Assembly (NCBI RefSeq): GCF_000333015.1
Contig: NZ_BANT01000024.1
Location: 1-58,037, forward strand
DNA from: Gordonia hirsuta DSM 44140 = NBRC 16056
GTDB lineage: Bacteria > Actinomycetota > Actinomycetes > Mycobacteriales > Mycobacteriaceae
Length of the DNA stretch: 58,037 nt
Direction of reading: 5' to 3'
Shown here piece by piece: positions 1-7,654 of the stretch. Each line of letters starts with the position of its first letter. Position 1 is the first letter of the stretch. Under the pieces are notes generated by a model. It was not told the DNA's origin, did not search any database, and saw only the letters and a program-made list of their open reading frames with translations. Position numbers and translations under genes: made by a program.

Positions 1-465
1 CGGCCGCCCACCCGGGTCTCGACCGCCGCGACCTCGGCACCGGTCAGCCGGCCGCCCACGGCTCCGCAGCGTCGTCCGGCCGCACCCGTGGCCGACGACA
101 GCTGGAGCACCGGCCACAAGGTGCTGGCCACCATTGCGGCACTGCTGCTGCTGGCCGCGATCGCGTTGATCGCCTTCTGGCTGCTGGACCCGTCGACGTC
201 GGCGAACCGGCAGAACACCACACCGTCGATGTCGACCGAGACCACCACGACCACGCCCGACCGCGTCACCATCTCGGTGACCCGGCCGCCCGCGGAGGAC
301 AGTCCCTCACCGAGCCGGCCGTCGTCGGAGCCGAGCACGCCGTCCTCGGCGGAGCCCGAACCGACTTCCGAACCCACCGAATCGCCCGAGCCGCCGGAAC
401 CGCCGGGCCCCACACGTCCGGAGTGGCTGCCGCAGCTGCCCCAGCTTCCCGGGATCGGCGGGTAG
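1..465 (+). CDS. pknA: Serine/threonine protein kinase PknA, C-terminal part (5' end outside window)
   Basis: The reading frame is open from the first base and ends in TAG at 463-465. What remains is a Pro/Ala/Arg-rich juxtamembrane stretch, one hydrophobic segment (about bases 118-190, rich in Ala, Leu and Ile) and a Thr/Ser/Pro/Glu-rich tail that would lie outside the membrane. The kinase domain is upstream of the window. No PASTA repeat is visible, as in mycobacterial PknA. The identity rests mainly on position, because pknB follows after 3 bases, the usual pknA-pknB pair. The GTG at 88 should not be read as a start, since the frame continues upstream of it and residue 1 of such a protein would fall just before the membrane segment. 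In mycobacteria PknA phosphorylates growth and division proteins. Confidence 0.8.
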   Translation, partial: RPPTRVSTAATSAPVSRPPTAPQRRPAAPVADDSWSTGHKVLATIAALLLLAAIALIAFWLLDPSTSANRQNTTPSMSTETTTTTPDRVTISVTRPPAEDSPSPSRPSSEPSTPSSAEPEPTSEPTESPEPPEPPGPTRPEWLPQLPQLPGIGG

Positions 466-468
466 GCC

Positions 469-2364
469 ATGGCGCACGACGAACTGCTCGCCGACCGCTA
501 CGAGCTCGGTGAGGTGCTGGGTTTCGGCGGGATGTCCGAGGTGCAGTTCGCTCGGGACCTGCTGTTGCACCGGGACGTGGCGATCAAGATCCTGCGGCCC
601 GATCTGGCCCGGGATCCGATGTTCTATCTGCGCTTCCGGCGGGAAGCCCAGAATGCGGCGAAGCTGAACCATCCCACGATCGTGCAGGTCTTCGACACCG
701 GCGAGGCCGACACCGACGAGGGCCCGCTGCCGTTCATCGTGATGGAGTACGTCGACGGGGAGACCCTGCGCGATGTACTGCGGGCCAACGGTCCGATCGC
801 GCCGCGTCAGGCGATGGCGTGGATGGCCGATGTGGCCGCAGCCATGGACTTCTCCCACCGCGCCGGGATCGTGCACCGCGATATGAAGCCGGCCAACGTG
901 ATGATCGACCACACCGGTGCGGTCAAGGTGATGGACTTCGGCATCGCCCGCGCGATGGACGACACCTCGGCGACGATGACCCAGACCTCGGCGGTGATGG
1001 GCACCGCCCAGTACCTCTCGCCGGAGCAGGCCCGCGGCATCAAGGTCGATCCGCGCAGCGACATCTATTCGATGGGCTGTGTGCTGTTCGAGCTGATCAC
1101 CGGTGAGCCCCCGTTCACCGGTGACTCGCCCATCGCCGTCGCCCATCAGCATGTGCACGAGGATCCGCGCCGCCCCTCTCAGGTGAATCCGGACATCTCC
1201 CCGGAGCTGGACTCGGTCGTCATGAAGGCGATGAGCAAGAATCCGGCGAACCGCTACCAGACCTCGGCGGAGTTCCGTTCGGACCTGATCAAGGTAATCG
1301 CCGGCGGGAAGCCGTCGGCGCCGATGCTGCTCGACGACGACGATGAGGACCTGCTCGAGCTGCCCACCCGCGGCCTGGCCCCCACTACCGGGCGGCGCCG
1401 CGAAAGCCGGCACGGTCTGCCCGAGGAGGCCGGCGCCGGCCGCCACTCCCGCCGCCGGCGCGCGGCGGTGGCCACCATCGCCCTGGTCTCGATCCTGGCG
1501 ATGACGCTGGCGCTGCTGGCCTGGTCGCCGTGGAGTGACGGCCAGCGGATCGCCATCCCCGAGGTGACCGGTCTGACCGGCAAGGCCGCCAAGGACAACC
1601 TGGAACAGTCCGGCTTCCGGGTCAAACAGCTGGCCGAATCCAGTCTCGATGTGGCCGAGGGTCTGGCCGTGCGTACTGCCCCCGGCAGTGGTGTCCCCAC
1701 CCCGAAGGACTCCGAGGTCACGCTGTACGTGTCCTCCGGCCCGGAGCGACGACCCCTGCCCAACCTGCGCGGTAAGTCCGCCAAGGACGCCGAGGGGCAG
1801 CTGCGCAAACTCGGTTTCACCGAGATCAAGACCGAGAAGACCGAGTCGACCGCCGCCCTGAAGGACAAGGTGGTGCGCACCACCCCGGCGGCCGGCAGCG
1901 AGACCGCCGTCAACACGACCGTCGTGATGTTCCTGGGCACCGGCCCGCGCGAGGTGACCGTACCGAACCTGACCGGCCAGACCGAGGCGCAGGCGCGCAC
2001 CGCCCTGGAACAGCTGGGCCTGGAGATGGCCATGGTGGAGGGCGATTCCGAGCGACCCGCCGGCCGAGTGGTCTCCTCGTCTCCGTCGACCGGTCAGACC
2101 GTGCTGGCGGGCAGCGTGGTGCAGGTGACCATCTCCCGCGGCAACATGTTCGTGGTCCCCGACCTGCGCGGTAAGACTCTGCCGCAGGCCCGGGCCGCCC
2201 TGACCGCGGCCGGGTGGACCGAGAGCACCATCACCACCACCCAGCGTCCGGTGGGGCTGGCGTCCCCCAACGCCGGGAGGGTGCTCAGTCAGACACCGTC
2301 GGCCGGCTCACAGATGCGCAAGGACGGGTCGGTGACCCTGGTGATCGGCCGCGCCGGCCTCTGA
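469..2364 (+). CDS. pknB: Transmembrane serine/threonine protein kinase PknB with PASTA repeats
   Basis: The protein has 631 residues, close to mycobacterial PknB (626). A Hanks-type kinase domain fills residues 1-280: glycine loop GFGGMSEV, catalytic Lys40 in VAIKIL, catalytic loop HRDMKPAN near residue 138, DFGIA, and an activation loop with the Thr-Gln-Thr pair that is autophosphorylated in PknB. A basic juxtamembrane linker precedes one membrane helix (about 333-353). The outside part carries four PASTA repeats (about 358-631), which in this family sense peptidoglycan fragments. The ATG lies 3 bases after the pknA stop, so translation is coupled. It ends 7 bases before the convergent trpG. 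By family knowledge its substrates include CwlM and the MurJ pseudokinase, both also encoded in this window. Confidence 0.97.
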   Translation: MAHDELLADRYELGEVLGFGGMSEVQFARDLLLHRDVAIKILRPDLARDPMFYLRFRREAQNAAKLNHPTIVQVFDTGEADTDEGPLPFIVMEYVDGETLRDVLRANGPIAPRQAMAWMADVAAAMDFSHRAGIVHRDMKPANVMIDHTGAVKVMDFGIARAMDDTSATMTQTSAVMGTAQYLSPEQARGIKVDPRSDIYSMGCVLFELITGEPPFTGDSPIAVAHQHVHEDPRRPSQVNPDISPELDSVVMKAMSKNPANRYQTSAEFRSDLIKVIAGGKPSAPMLLDDDDEDLLELPTRGLAPTTGRRRESRHGLPEEAGAGRHSRRRRAAVATIALVSILAMTLALLAWSPWSDGQRIAIPEVTGLTGKAAKDNLEQSGFRVKQLAESSLDVAEGLAVRTAPGSGVPTPKDSEVTLYVSSGPERRPLPNLRGKSAKDAEGQLRKLGFTEIKTEKTESTAALKDKVVRTTPAAGSETAVNTTVVMFLGTGPREVTVPNLTGQTEAQARTALEQLGLEMAMVEGDSERPAGRVVSSSPSTGQTVLAGSVVQVTISRGNMFVVPDLRGKTLPQARAALTAAGWTESTITTTQRPVGLASPNAGRVLSQTPSAGSQMRKDGSVTLVIGRAGL

Positions 2365-2371
2365 CCGCGGT

Positions 2372-3022
2372 TCAGACGGAGCCGGTCAGCGCACCGGCCA
2401 CCTCGGCCTCCAGGGCGGCGATCCGCGGTTCGGGTGTCTGCCGGCCGCACACGGCCAGCCAGTTCGCCAGCATCCGGTGCCCGCCCTGGGTCAGCACACT
2501 TTCGGGATGGAACTGCACGCTGTGGATCGGCAGGTCCCGGTGCCGCATCGCCATCACGATGCCGGACTCCGTGCGCCCGGTCACCTCGAGCTGCTCTGGC
2601 ACGGTCTCGGGCAGTACCGTCAGGGAGTGGTAGCGCGTGGCCACGAAAGGATCGGGTAGCTCCGCCAGCACCCCGGTGCCGTCGTGGTGCACCAGCGAGG
2701 TCTTGCCGTGCAGCAGTTCCGGTGCCCGATCGACGGTGGCTCCGAAGGCCGCTCCGATCGCCTGGTGCCCCAGGCACACGCCCAGCAGCGGGGTGCCCGC
2801 GGCGGCGGCGACCGGAATGATCGGCATCGTCGCCCCGGCCCGCTCCGGCACACCCGGTCCCGGGGACAGCAGGATTCCGTCGTACTGTCCGACCACCGCC
2901 GGCAGATCCTCCAGCCGCGCATCGTCGTTACGCCAGACCTCGGCGCGCACCCCGAGCTGACCCAGGTACTGGACCAGGTTGTAGACGAAGCTGTCGTAGT
3001 TGTCGATGACGAGAATGCGCAC
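2372..3022 (-). CDS. trpG: Glutamine amidotransferase of anthranilate/aminodeoxychorismate synthase (component II)
   Basis: A 216-residue class I glutamine amidotransferase beginning RILVIDNYDSFVYNL. The nucleophile Cys lies in GVCLGHQAIG, and the His-Glu of the triad in HSVQFHPESV. It releases ammonia from glutamine for a chorismate-using partner (TrpE or PabB), so it could serve tryptophan or folate synthesis; which one cannot be told from this window. The same gene sits between crgA and pknB in mycobacteria, where it is called trpG. The start is GTG. A TAACCT hexamer lies exactly 6 bases upstream, which suggests a leaderless transcript starting at the GTG. Confidence 0.93.
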   Translation of the reverse strand: MRILVIDNYDSFVYNLVQYLGQLGVRAEVWRNDDARLEDLPAVVGQYDGILLSPGPGVPERAGATMPIIPVAAAAGTPLLGVCLGHQAIGAAFGATVDRAPELLHGKTSLVHHDGTGVLAELPDPFVATRYHSLTVLPETVPEQLEVTGRTESGIVMAMRHRDLPIHSVQFHPESVLTQGGHRMLANWLAVCGRQTPEPRIAALEAEVAGALTGSV

Positions 3023-3028
3023 GCAGCC

Positions 3029-3070
3029 AGGTTATCGGTTTGCCGCCGGTGACCGCCGCTGGGTTACCGT
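3029..3070. promoter_or_regulatory. Divergent leaderless promoters of trpG and crgA
   Basis: On the minus strand TAACCT (3034-3029) precedes the trpG GTG by 6 bases. On the plus strand TACCGT (3065-3070) precedes the crgA ATG by 6 bases. Both fit the actinobacterial TANNNT -10 element with transcription starting at the first base of the start codon. No convincing -35 is visible. This is inferred from spacing only. Confidence 0.55.
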
Positions 3071-3076
3071 AGACAC

Positions 3077-3373
3077 ATGCCTAAGTCAAAGGTGCGTAAG
3101 AAGACCGACTACACGATCAACCCGGCCTCGCGGACACCGGTGAAGGTCAAGGCCGGCCCGTCCGGTGTCGTGTACCAATCGGTCATGTTCGGTTTCATGC
3201 TCGTGGGTCTGGCGTGGCTGCTGGTCTTCTATCTGGCCGCGTCCAACGACAGCCGGCCCGTCGCCCAGGAGGGTGGCTGGCTGCACTGGATGTACAACCT
3301 GGGTCAGTGGAACATGCTGATCGGCTTCGGTCTGGGCGTCATCGGTCTGCTGATGACCATGGGCTGGCGCTGA
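3077..3373 (+). CDS. crgA: Cell division protein CrgA
   Basis: A 98-residue protein starting MPKSKVRKK, followed by a conserved basic N-terminal stretch and two hydrophobic segments (about 33-52 and 77-95) joined by a short loop containing the [18 protein letters not shown] motif of the CrgA/YtpA family. In mycobacteria CrgA binds FtsZ, FtsQ, FtsI and CwsA at the septum. Position next to trpG and the pkn genes matches Rv0011c. The DUF881-type gene found between crgA and trpG in M. tuberculosis (Rv0012) is absent here. The start is supported by length and by the -10-like TACCGT placed 6 bases before the ATG. Confidence 0.95.
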   Translation: MPKSKVRKKTDYTINPASRTPVKVKAGPSGVVYQSVMFGFMLVGLAWLLVFYLAASNDSRPVAQEGGWLHWMYNLGQWNMLIGFGLGVIGLLMTMGWR

Positions 3374-3403
3374 CCTGCAGGAAGTCACCGCATCCAGTGT
3401 GAA

Positions 3404-3482
3404 TTACATGTGTGTAAGTAATCCACACTGTGGAAACTACATGTGTGTAACTCATCCAGATGTGGACAACTTCTGTGGATAA
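3404..3482. promoter_or_regulatory. Duplicated palindrome plus DnaA-box cluster upstream of the PH-domain gene
   Basis: Two 13-base copies of TACATGTGTGTAA lie at 3405-3417 and 3438-3450, exactly 33 bases apart (about three helical turns). The first extends to the palindrome TTACA-TGTG-TGTAA. Downstream are two perfect DnaA-box matches on the minus strand: TTGTCCACA (3469-3461) and TTATCCACA (3482-3474). TAATCCACA at 3419-3427 is one mismatch from a box. This looks like a double operator and a DnaA-binding cluster; the binding proteins are not known from sequence. Confidence 0.6.
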
Positions 3483-3485
3483 CTT

Positions 3486-3938
3486 GTGAACAGTTCCGCC
3501 TCCGCACCGCAGCGCTGGGCCACACCCGTCCCGGCAGCCCTGGCCCTGCTGGGTTTGGGCGTCGCGCTGGCCGTCGCCTCGGCCGCGTCGTACACCGATC
3601 TTCTGGCGGTGGTCTTTCTGGGGATCGCCGCTTTCGGCGTGGTGGTCGCCGGGGTGATCGCACTCGTGCGCCGCCCCCGGCTGATGCTCGGTCCCGGTGC
3701 CCAGTTGCGGGTGGGCACCATCCGCGGCCCGCTCACCCTGACTCCGGCCGATGTCGTCTCTATCGAGTTGCTGGGCACCCGGCGCCTGGCCTTCCGGAGC
3801 CAGCAATTGCTGATCGAGGACGCCGGCGGCCGCCTGCTGGTCTTCGGCCGATGGGATCTGGGCGAGGATCCTCGGCGCGTGGCCGAGGAACTGGCTGCGG
3901 CGGGCTTTCCGCTGCGCGACCGGCTGCCCGGCGGCTGA
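3486..3938 (+). CDS. PH-domain-containing membrane protein (Rv0010c-like)
   Basis: A 150-residue protein with two N-terminal hydrophobic segments (about 13-33 and 38-60), then a soluble domain (about 65-140) of the bacterial PH type: RLMLGPGAQLRVGTIRG followed by beta-strand-like stretches and a final amphipathic helix. It matches the position and layout of M. tuberculosis Rv0010c, next to crgA. Function is unknown; small membrane PH proteins in this locus are thought to act at the envelope. The GTG at 3486 is the first good start after the DnaA-box cluster, so its promoter probably overlaps those sites. Confidence 0.85.
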   Translation: MNSSASAPQRWATPVPAALALLGLGVALAVASAASYTDLLAVVFLGIAAFGVVVAGVIALVRRPRLMLGPGAQLRVGTIRGPLTLTPADVVSIELLGTRRLAFRSQQLLIEDAGGRLLVFGRWDLGEDPRRVAEELAAAGFPLRDRLPGG

Positions 3939-3974
3939 AGCACCGCCGGGCCGGAACCGGTCAGCTGTCGCCGG

Positions 3975-4832
3975 TCACAGGCTCAGCGTGGTCATCACGC
4001 CGGCGCCGATCGCGACGGAGAGCACCAGCAGCACGATCAGCCCGGCCCAGCCGGTGCGGGAGACGCGGGCGGCCGTCCGCTGATCCGGCGGCAGCACCAC
4101 GATCGGTAGCCACAACACCGCCAAGGCGCCGAGCGCACCGAAGGCCAGCCCGCCCAGGTGCGCCCACAGAGAGATGCCCGGGATACTGATCGACATCACG
4201 ATGTTCAGTCCGATCACCACCAGGACCGAGGTCGCCGGCAGTTTCAGGCGCAGCACCACCACCAGGAGCGCACCCATCAGTCCGTAAATGGCACCCGAGG
4301 CACCGACGGTGGGGGCCGGCCCCTGCTGGAACAGCAAGACCGCGGCGCTGCCGCCGAATAGGCTCATCAGGTAGATCGTCAGATAGCGCGCCGGGCCGAA
4401 CAGCCGCTCCAGCTCCCGGCCGACGATGTACAGCGAGATCATGTTGAGCGCGAGGTGCGGCACGCTCGAGTGCAGGAAACCCGAGGTGAGCAGCCGCCAG
4501 TATTCGAACACAAGATGACGATTTGAGTAGAGCGCACCGTCGTTCATGATCGACGACGCCTTCGCGTTGCCGACGCTCTGTGCCATCGCGGCAGCGAAGA
4601 GCACCAGGTTGACCGCGATCAGCCCGTAGGTGACCACCGGGGCCCGATTGGTGTGCTCGGCGACCTGCGGGGCGGTCCCGACCCGCGCGCCGGCGCTCTC
4701 GCGAGCCACGCAATCCCGGCAGTGCTGGCCGACCGGGGCCGGCGTAAGGCAGTCCGGACACGCCGACCGCCCGCACCGCGAACAAGAGAGCGCGGTGGGG
4801 CGGTCGGGATGCCAGGAGCAGGTGTTCTGCAC
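3975..4832 (-). CDS. Rhomboid family intramembrane serine protease with N-terminal zinc finger
   Basis: 285 residues. The N-terminus has a Cys/His-rich B-box-like finger (Cys5, His8, Cys17, Cys20, Cys25, Cys28, Cys38, Cys41). Six or so membrane helices follow, with the rhomboid hallmarks HxxxN (His126-Asn130), nucleophile Ser179 in GASG, and base His225 in AHLGG. It should cleave membrane proteins within the bilayer; the substrate is unknown. The start is GTG, two bases after the ppiA stop codon, so the two genes are probably co-transcribed. Mycobacterial relatives include the finger-bearing rhomboid Rv0110, but that gene is not located here, so this placement is a local difference. Confidence 0.92.
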   Translation of the reverse strand: MQNTCSWHPDRPTALSCSRCGRSACPDCLTPAPVGQHCRDCVARESAGARVGTAPQVAEHTNRAPVVTYGLIAVNLVLFAAAMAQSVGNAKASSIMNDGALYSNRHLVFEYWRLLTSGFLHSSVPHLALNMISLYIVGRELERLFGPARYLTIYLMSLFGGSAAVLLFQQGPAPTVGASGAIYGLMGALLVVVLRLKLPATSVLVVIGLNIVMSISIPGISLWAHLGGLAFGALGALAVLWLPIVVLPPDQRTAARVSRTGWAGLIVLLVLSVAIGAGVMTTLSL

Positions 4833-4834
4833 CG

Positions 4835-5362
4835 TCAGTTGATCTCGATGCTCTCGATCACAACGTCGTCGACCGGACGGTCGCCACGGTCGGTGGCCAC
4901 GGTGCCGATGGCGTCGACCACGGCACGCGAATCGGCGTCGGTCACCTCACCGAAGATGGTGTGCTTGCGGTTCAGGTGCGGGGTCTTGACGGTCGTGATG
5001 AAGAACTGCGAGCCGTTGGTGCCCGGTCCGGCATTGGCCATGGCCAGCAGGTACGGGCGATCGAACTGCAGATCCGGGTGGAACTCGTCGTCGAAGCGGT
5101 AACCCGGGCCGCCGCGGCCGGTGCCGGTCGGGTCGCCGCCCTGAATCATGAAGTTGTCGATGATGCGGTGGAAGATACTGCCGTCGTAGAACGGTCCGCT
5201 GTCGCCGCCTTTCGCGTTCTGGGTCGAGTATTCGCGAGAGCCGTCGGCCAGGCCGACGAAGTTCGCGACGGTCTTGGGCGCCTGGTCTTCGAAGAGATCG
5301 ATGACGATGTCGCCTCGGTTTGTGTGCAGGGTTGCGGTCTTCTTTTCACTCACGCCGTCCAT
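4835..5362 (-). CDS. ppiA: Peptidyl-prolyl cis-trans isomerase, cyclophilin type
   Basis: About 175 residues. A cyclophilin core begins [16 protein letters not shown] and carries [14 protein letters not shown] (catalytic Arg), [10 protein letters not shown] and the KHTIFGEV strand. It speeds proline isomerisation in folding. I placed the start at the ATG at 5362; a GTG 9 bases further in (MSEKK...) is equally possible, and no strong ribosome site separates them. The frame is open well upstream through low-complexity sequence, but that is antisense of the proline-rich gene and not part of this protein. It is followed by the rhomboid gene with a 2-base gap. Confidence 0.94.
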   Translation of the reverse strand: MDGVSEKKTATLHTNRGDIVIDLFEDQAPKTVANFVGLADGSREYSTQNAKGGDSGPFYDGSIFHRIIDNFMIQGGDPTGTGRGGPGYRFDDEFHPDLQFDRPYLLAMANAGPGTNGSQFFITTVKTPHLNRKHTIFGEVTDADSRAVVDAIGTVATDRGDRPVDDVVIESIEIN

Positions 5363-5411
5363 ACAACCACGTCGGCGCGCATGCGATCGGTGGACCTGGC
5401 ACGCTGTAGAC

Positions 5412-5552
5412 ATGTCGAAGAACGCCGCCGCTGTCGCCGCCGTTTCCCTTCTGGCCGTTTTCGCCGCTGCGATCAGTGTGGTGCTGCGCCGGGCCCGGAC
5501 CGAGCATCCCCCGGTCTCACCGACCGTTCCGCGCCTGGAAGACCTCAGCTGA
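5412..5552 (+). CDS. Small single-pass membrane protein (46 residues), unrecognised
   Basis: An ATG-initiated 46-codon frame encodes a basic start (MSKN), an Ala/Val/Leu-rich hydrophobic helix (about 5-27), three arginines just after it, and a Pro-rich tail ending LEDLS. The positive-inside rule suggests the short tail is cytoplasmic. It sits divergently from ppiA and 81 bases before the DUF4190 gene. The bases just before the ATG (GTAGAC) resemble those before crgA, and a weak -10-like CACGCT lies 6 bases upstream. I do not recognise a family. It could be a chance frame, but the membrane-protein pattern in a high-GC genome favours a real gene. Confidence 0.5.
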   Translation: MSKNAAAVAAVSLLAVFAAAISVVLRRARTEHPPVSPTVPRLEDLS

Positions 5553-5621
5553 CCTGCACCCACCCGGACACGGACGTCCCCGTATCGGCCCGGCTTGAAC
5601 TCGCCGCCGGCGGTGAACGGG

Positions 5622-5633
5622 TAGTTTAGTTCT
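5622..5633 (+). promoter_or_regulatory. Leaderless promoter of the DUF4190 gene
   Basis: TAGTTT at 5622-5627 is followed by 6 bases and then the GTG start. This matches a TANNNT -10 box with transcription beginning at the start codon. It also supports the GTG at 5634 as the true start. Confidence 0.5.
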
Positions 5634-6911
5634 GTGGCATCCGAAGAATCACGTGCTCCCGCAACGCCTCCGGTCCCGGAGTCTGAGCGTCCGGACACTC
5701 CGCCGGACGACGGCGCCGGTGAGGGCAGCGGCCTGATCTCGCCGCCGTGGGAACGAACGTCCAGCGGGCCGCTACCACCGATCACGATTCGCGATCCGCA
5801 GACGGCGACGGCACAGACCCCCGCGTCTCCGCTGCAAGGATCGTCGGCTCCGCGGGAATCGTCGCCGAGTCGACCCCAGCCCGGGGCCCCGACGCCGACA
5901 CCTCCGCAGACCCAGCCGTCCGCACAACCCCGCGGCCGACACAGCGGCCCGATCCCGACCCAGCCGGCCGCAACCGCGGGTCCACAGACACCGGGCGACG
6001 CTTCCGGTCCGTCGTCGGGTCCGCAGCCGACCGCTCCGCAGAACCAGCCGGCAGCGCCCTCGGGGCCACCACCCCAAGCGCGAGCGCCGCAGAGCCCGGC
6101 CCCGCAGCAACAGGCGCAGCCGCACTCGGCTCCCCCGAACCAGGCCCGACAGAACCAGGCTCCCCAGAACCAGCCGCAGCCCAACCAGCCCAAGCCGAAC
6201 CAGCCGCAGCCCAACCAGGCGCCCGGTGCCTCGGGAATGCCACCGTCACCGGCCTCCGGGCCGCAGCCGGCGGCCCGTTCGCCCCATGCCGGAACTGCGC
6301 CGCAGAACTCGCCCTCGCAGACGGCCCCGCCGCGTCCGCACCAGGGTGCGCCGGAGCAACAGGCGTCCCGGCAACCAGCGGCCCAGCAACAGACCGTGCC
6401 GCGTCAGCAGGCCGATGCGGGGCGGGCACCAGCGGACGCCCCTGCCGCCCCGACGCAGGCCCTGCCGAAGACCGGTGAGGGTCCGGCGGTGACTCCGCCG
6501 CGGGCGTACTCGCAAATGCCCTCCAGCCCGGAATCCGAGGGCGCACGAACCACCGCCTATTCCGCCGAGCGGCCGGCGCCGGCCGCTGCCCCGACAGCGA
6601 AGGGAACCGCAACCACCGTGGCCTCAGGTACCCAGAGCAGACCGCGCTCCGGCCCGATCAAGACCCCAGCCAACGGCACACCGAACAAGCCGTTCAGCCG
6701 TACCGCGATCGCCGGCTTCGTCCTATCGGGTCTGGGTTTTCTGCTCCTCACCGCACCCGTTGGGCTGTGGCTGGGCTATCGCGGTTGTGAGGAGACCGCC
6801 GACGGCCGAGTCGACGGTCGCCCCTTCGCCAAATGGGCGGTCTACCTGGGCTGGCTCTGGGTCGCCTTCTGGATCCTCGCCCTGATCACCTACCTGTGGA
6901 TTCTGTTATGA
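5634..6911 (+). CDS. Pro/Gln-rich membrane protein with C-terminal DUF4190-like domain
   Basis: 425 residues in two parts. Residues 1-355 are low-complexity and disordered, dominated by Pro, Ala, Gln, Ser and Asn, with near-repeats of the type PNQPQPNQ around residues 170-195. Residues 356-425 hold two membrane helices separated by a short loop with a YRGCEE-type turn, as in DUF4190 proteins. The long tail is presumably on the cytoplasmic side. Function is unknown; such proteins in actinobacteria are envelope components of unclear role. Its stop overlaps the start of the first cutinase by 4 bases (ATGA), so the two are translated together. Confidence 0.82.
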   Translation: MASEESRAPATPPVPESERPDTPPDDGAGEGSGLISPPWERTSSGPLPPITIRDPQTATAQTPASPLQGSSAPRESSPSRPQPGAPTPTPPQTQPSAQPRGRHSGPIPTQPAATAGPQTPGDASGPSSGPQPTAPQNQPAAPSGPPPQARAPQSPAPQQQAQPHSAPPNQARQNQAPQNQPQPNQPKPNQPQPNQAPGASGMPPSPASGPQPAARSPHAGTAPQNSPSQTAPPRPHQGAPEQQASRQPAAQQQTVPRQQADAGRAPADAPAAPTQALPKTGEGPAVTPPRAYSQMPSSPESEGARTTAYSAERPAPAAAPTAKGTATTVASGTQSRPRSGPIKTPANGTPNKPFSRTAIAGFVLSGLGFLLLTAPVGLWLGYRGCEETADGRVDGRPFAKWAVYLGWLWVAFWILALITYLWILL

Positions 6912-7627
6912 AAATCGTTCGTCTTCCGGCGATCCTGCTGACCGCGCTGCTGGCCGTCACCGGTGTGCTGACCATCGGCGCGGGTCCGTCCTCGGCAGCC
7001 CCGGGTTGTCCCGATGTGCAGGTCGTCTTCGCCCGCGGCACCCTGGAAGGCGGTGCTCCGGTGGGCTTCACCGGCCAGTCCTTCGCAGCCGCCCTGGACA
7101 ACCGGTTGGCTGGAAAGTCGGTTCGCACCAGCGCCGTGCGCTACCCCGCCAGCGGTAACTTCAACAACCGCGTCGCCTTTGTACAGAACGTCGTCACCGG
7201 TATCCGGAACGCCCAGGCCCAGATCCTGTCGACCATCCGCCGCTGTCCCGGAACCGACATCGTGCTCGGCGGCTACTCGCAGGGTGCGGCCGTCGTGGCG
7301 TACGCGGTCGCCGATCGCTTCGACATCCCCGCCAAGTATGAGCGCTACCGCTCGCAGGCCCCCGATCCGTTGCCGTCCGAGGTCGCCCGGCACATCTCCG
7401 CGGTGGTCCTGTTCGGGCCGCCCTCGGCACGCTGGCTGCGCGATATCGGCGCTCCGCCGATCCGGACCGGCGGCGCCTACCGCGGAAAGACGGCGCGGTA
7501 CTGCAACGGCGGTGACAACGTGTGCGACGGCGCACCGGTGGGTCAGCCGACAGCGGTCCACGTCCTGTATTCCGTCGACGGCACCACCGTGCGGGCGGCG
7601 GACTTCTCTGCTCGTCGCATCCGCTGA
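6908..7627 (+). CDS. Secreted cutinase family esterase (first copy)
   Basis: 239 residues with a Sec signal peptide (basic MKIVR, hydrophobic core to about residue 30, cleavage near SSA-APG). The alpha/beta-hydrolase cutinase fold follows: oxyanion region VVFARGT, nucleophile Ser124 in GGYSQGA, catalytic Asp203 in the Cys-bounded CNGGDNVC loop and His218 in AVHVLY. Cysteines at 34, 113, 199 and 206 would form the two usual disulfides. Substrates in mycolic-acid bacteria are esters such as lipids or polyesters; the exact one is unknown. I chose the ATG that overlaps the previous stop (ATGA); a longer frame upstream lies within the DUF4190 gene. Confidence 0.93.
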   Translation: MKIVRLPAILLTALLAVTGVLTIGAGPSSAAPGCPDVQVVFARGTLEGGAPVGFTGQSFAAALDNRLAGKSVRTSAVRYPASGNFNNRVAFVQNVVTGIRNAQAQILSTIRRCPGTDIVLGGYSQGAAVVAYAVADRFDIPAKYERYRSQAPDPLPSEVARHISAVVLFGPPSARWLRDIGAPPIRTGGAYRGKTARYCNGGDNVCDGAPVGQPTAVHVLYSVDGTTVRAADFSARRIR

Positions 7628-7641
7628 CCTCCCGCTCGGGC

Positions 7642-7654
7642 TATCGTGAGTGCC
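7642..7654 (+). promoter_or_regulatory. Leaderless promoter of the esterase gene
   Basis: TATCGT at 7642-7647 lies 7 bases before the ATG at 7655. A GTG at 7646 is in the same frame but overlaps the -10 box, so the ATG is the better start. Confidence 0.45.
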
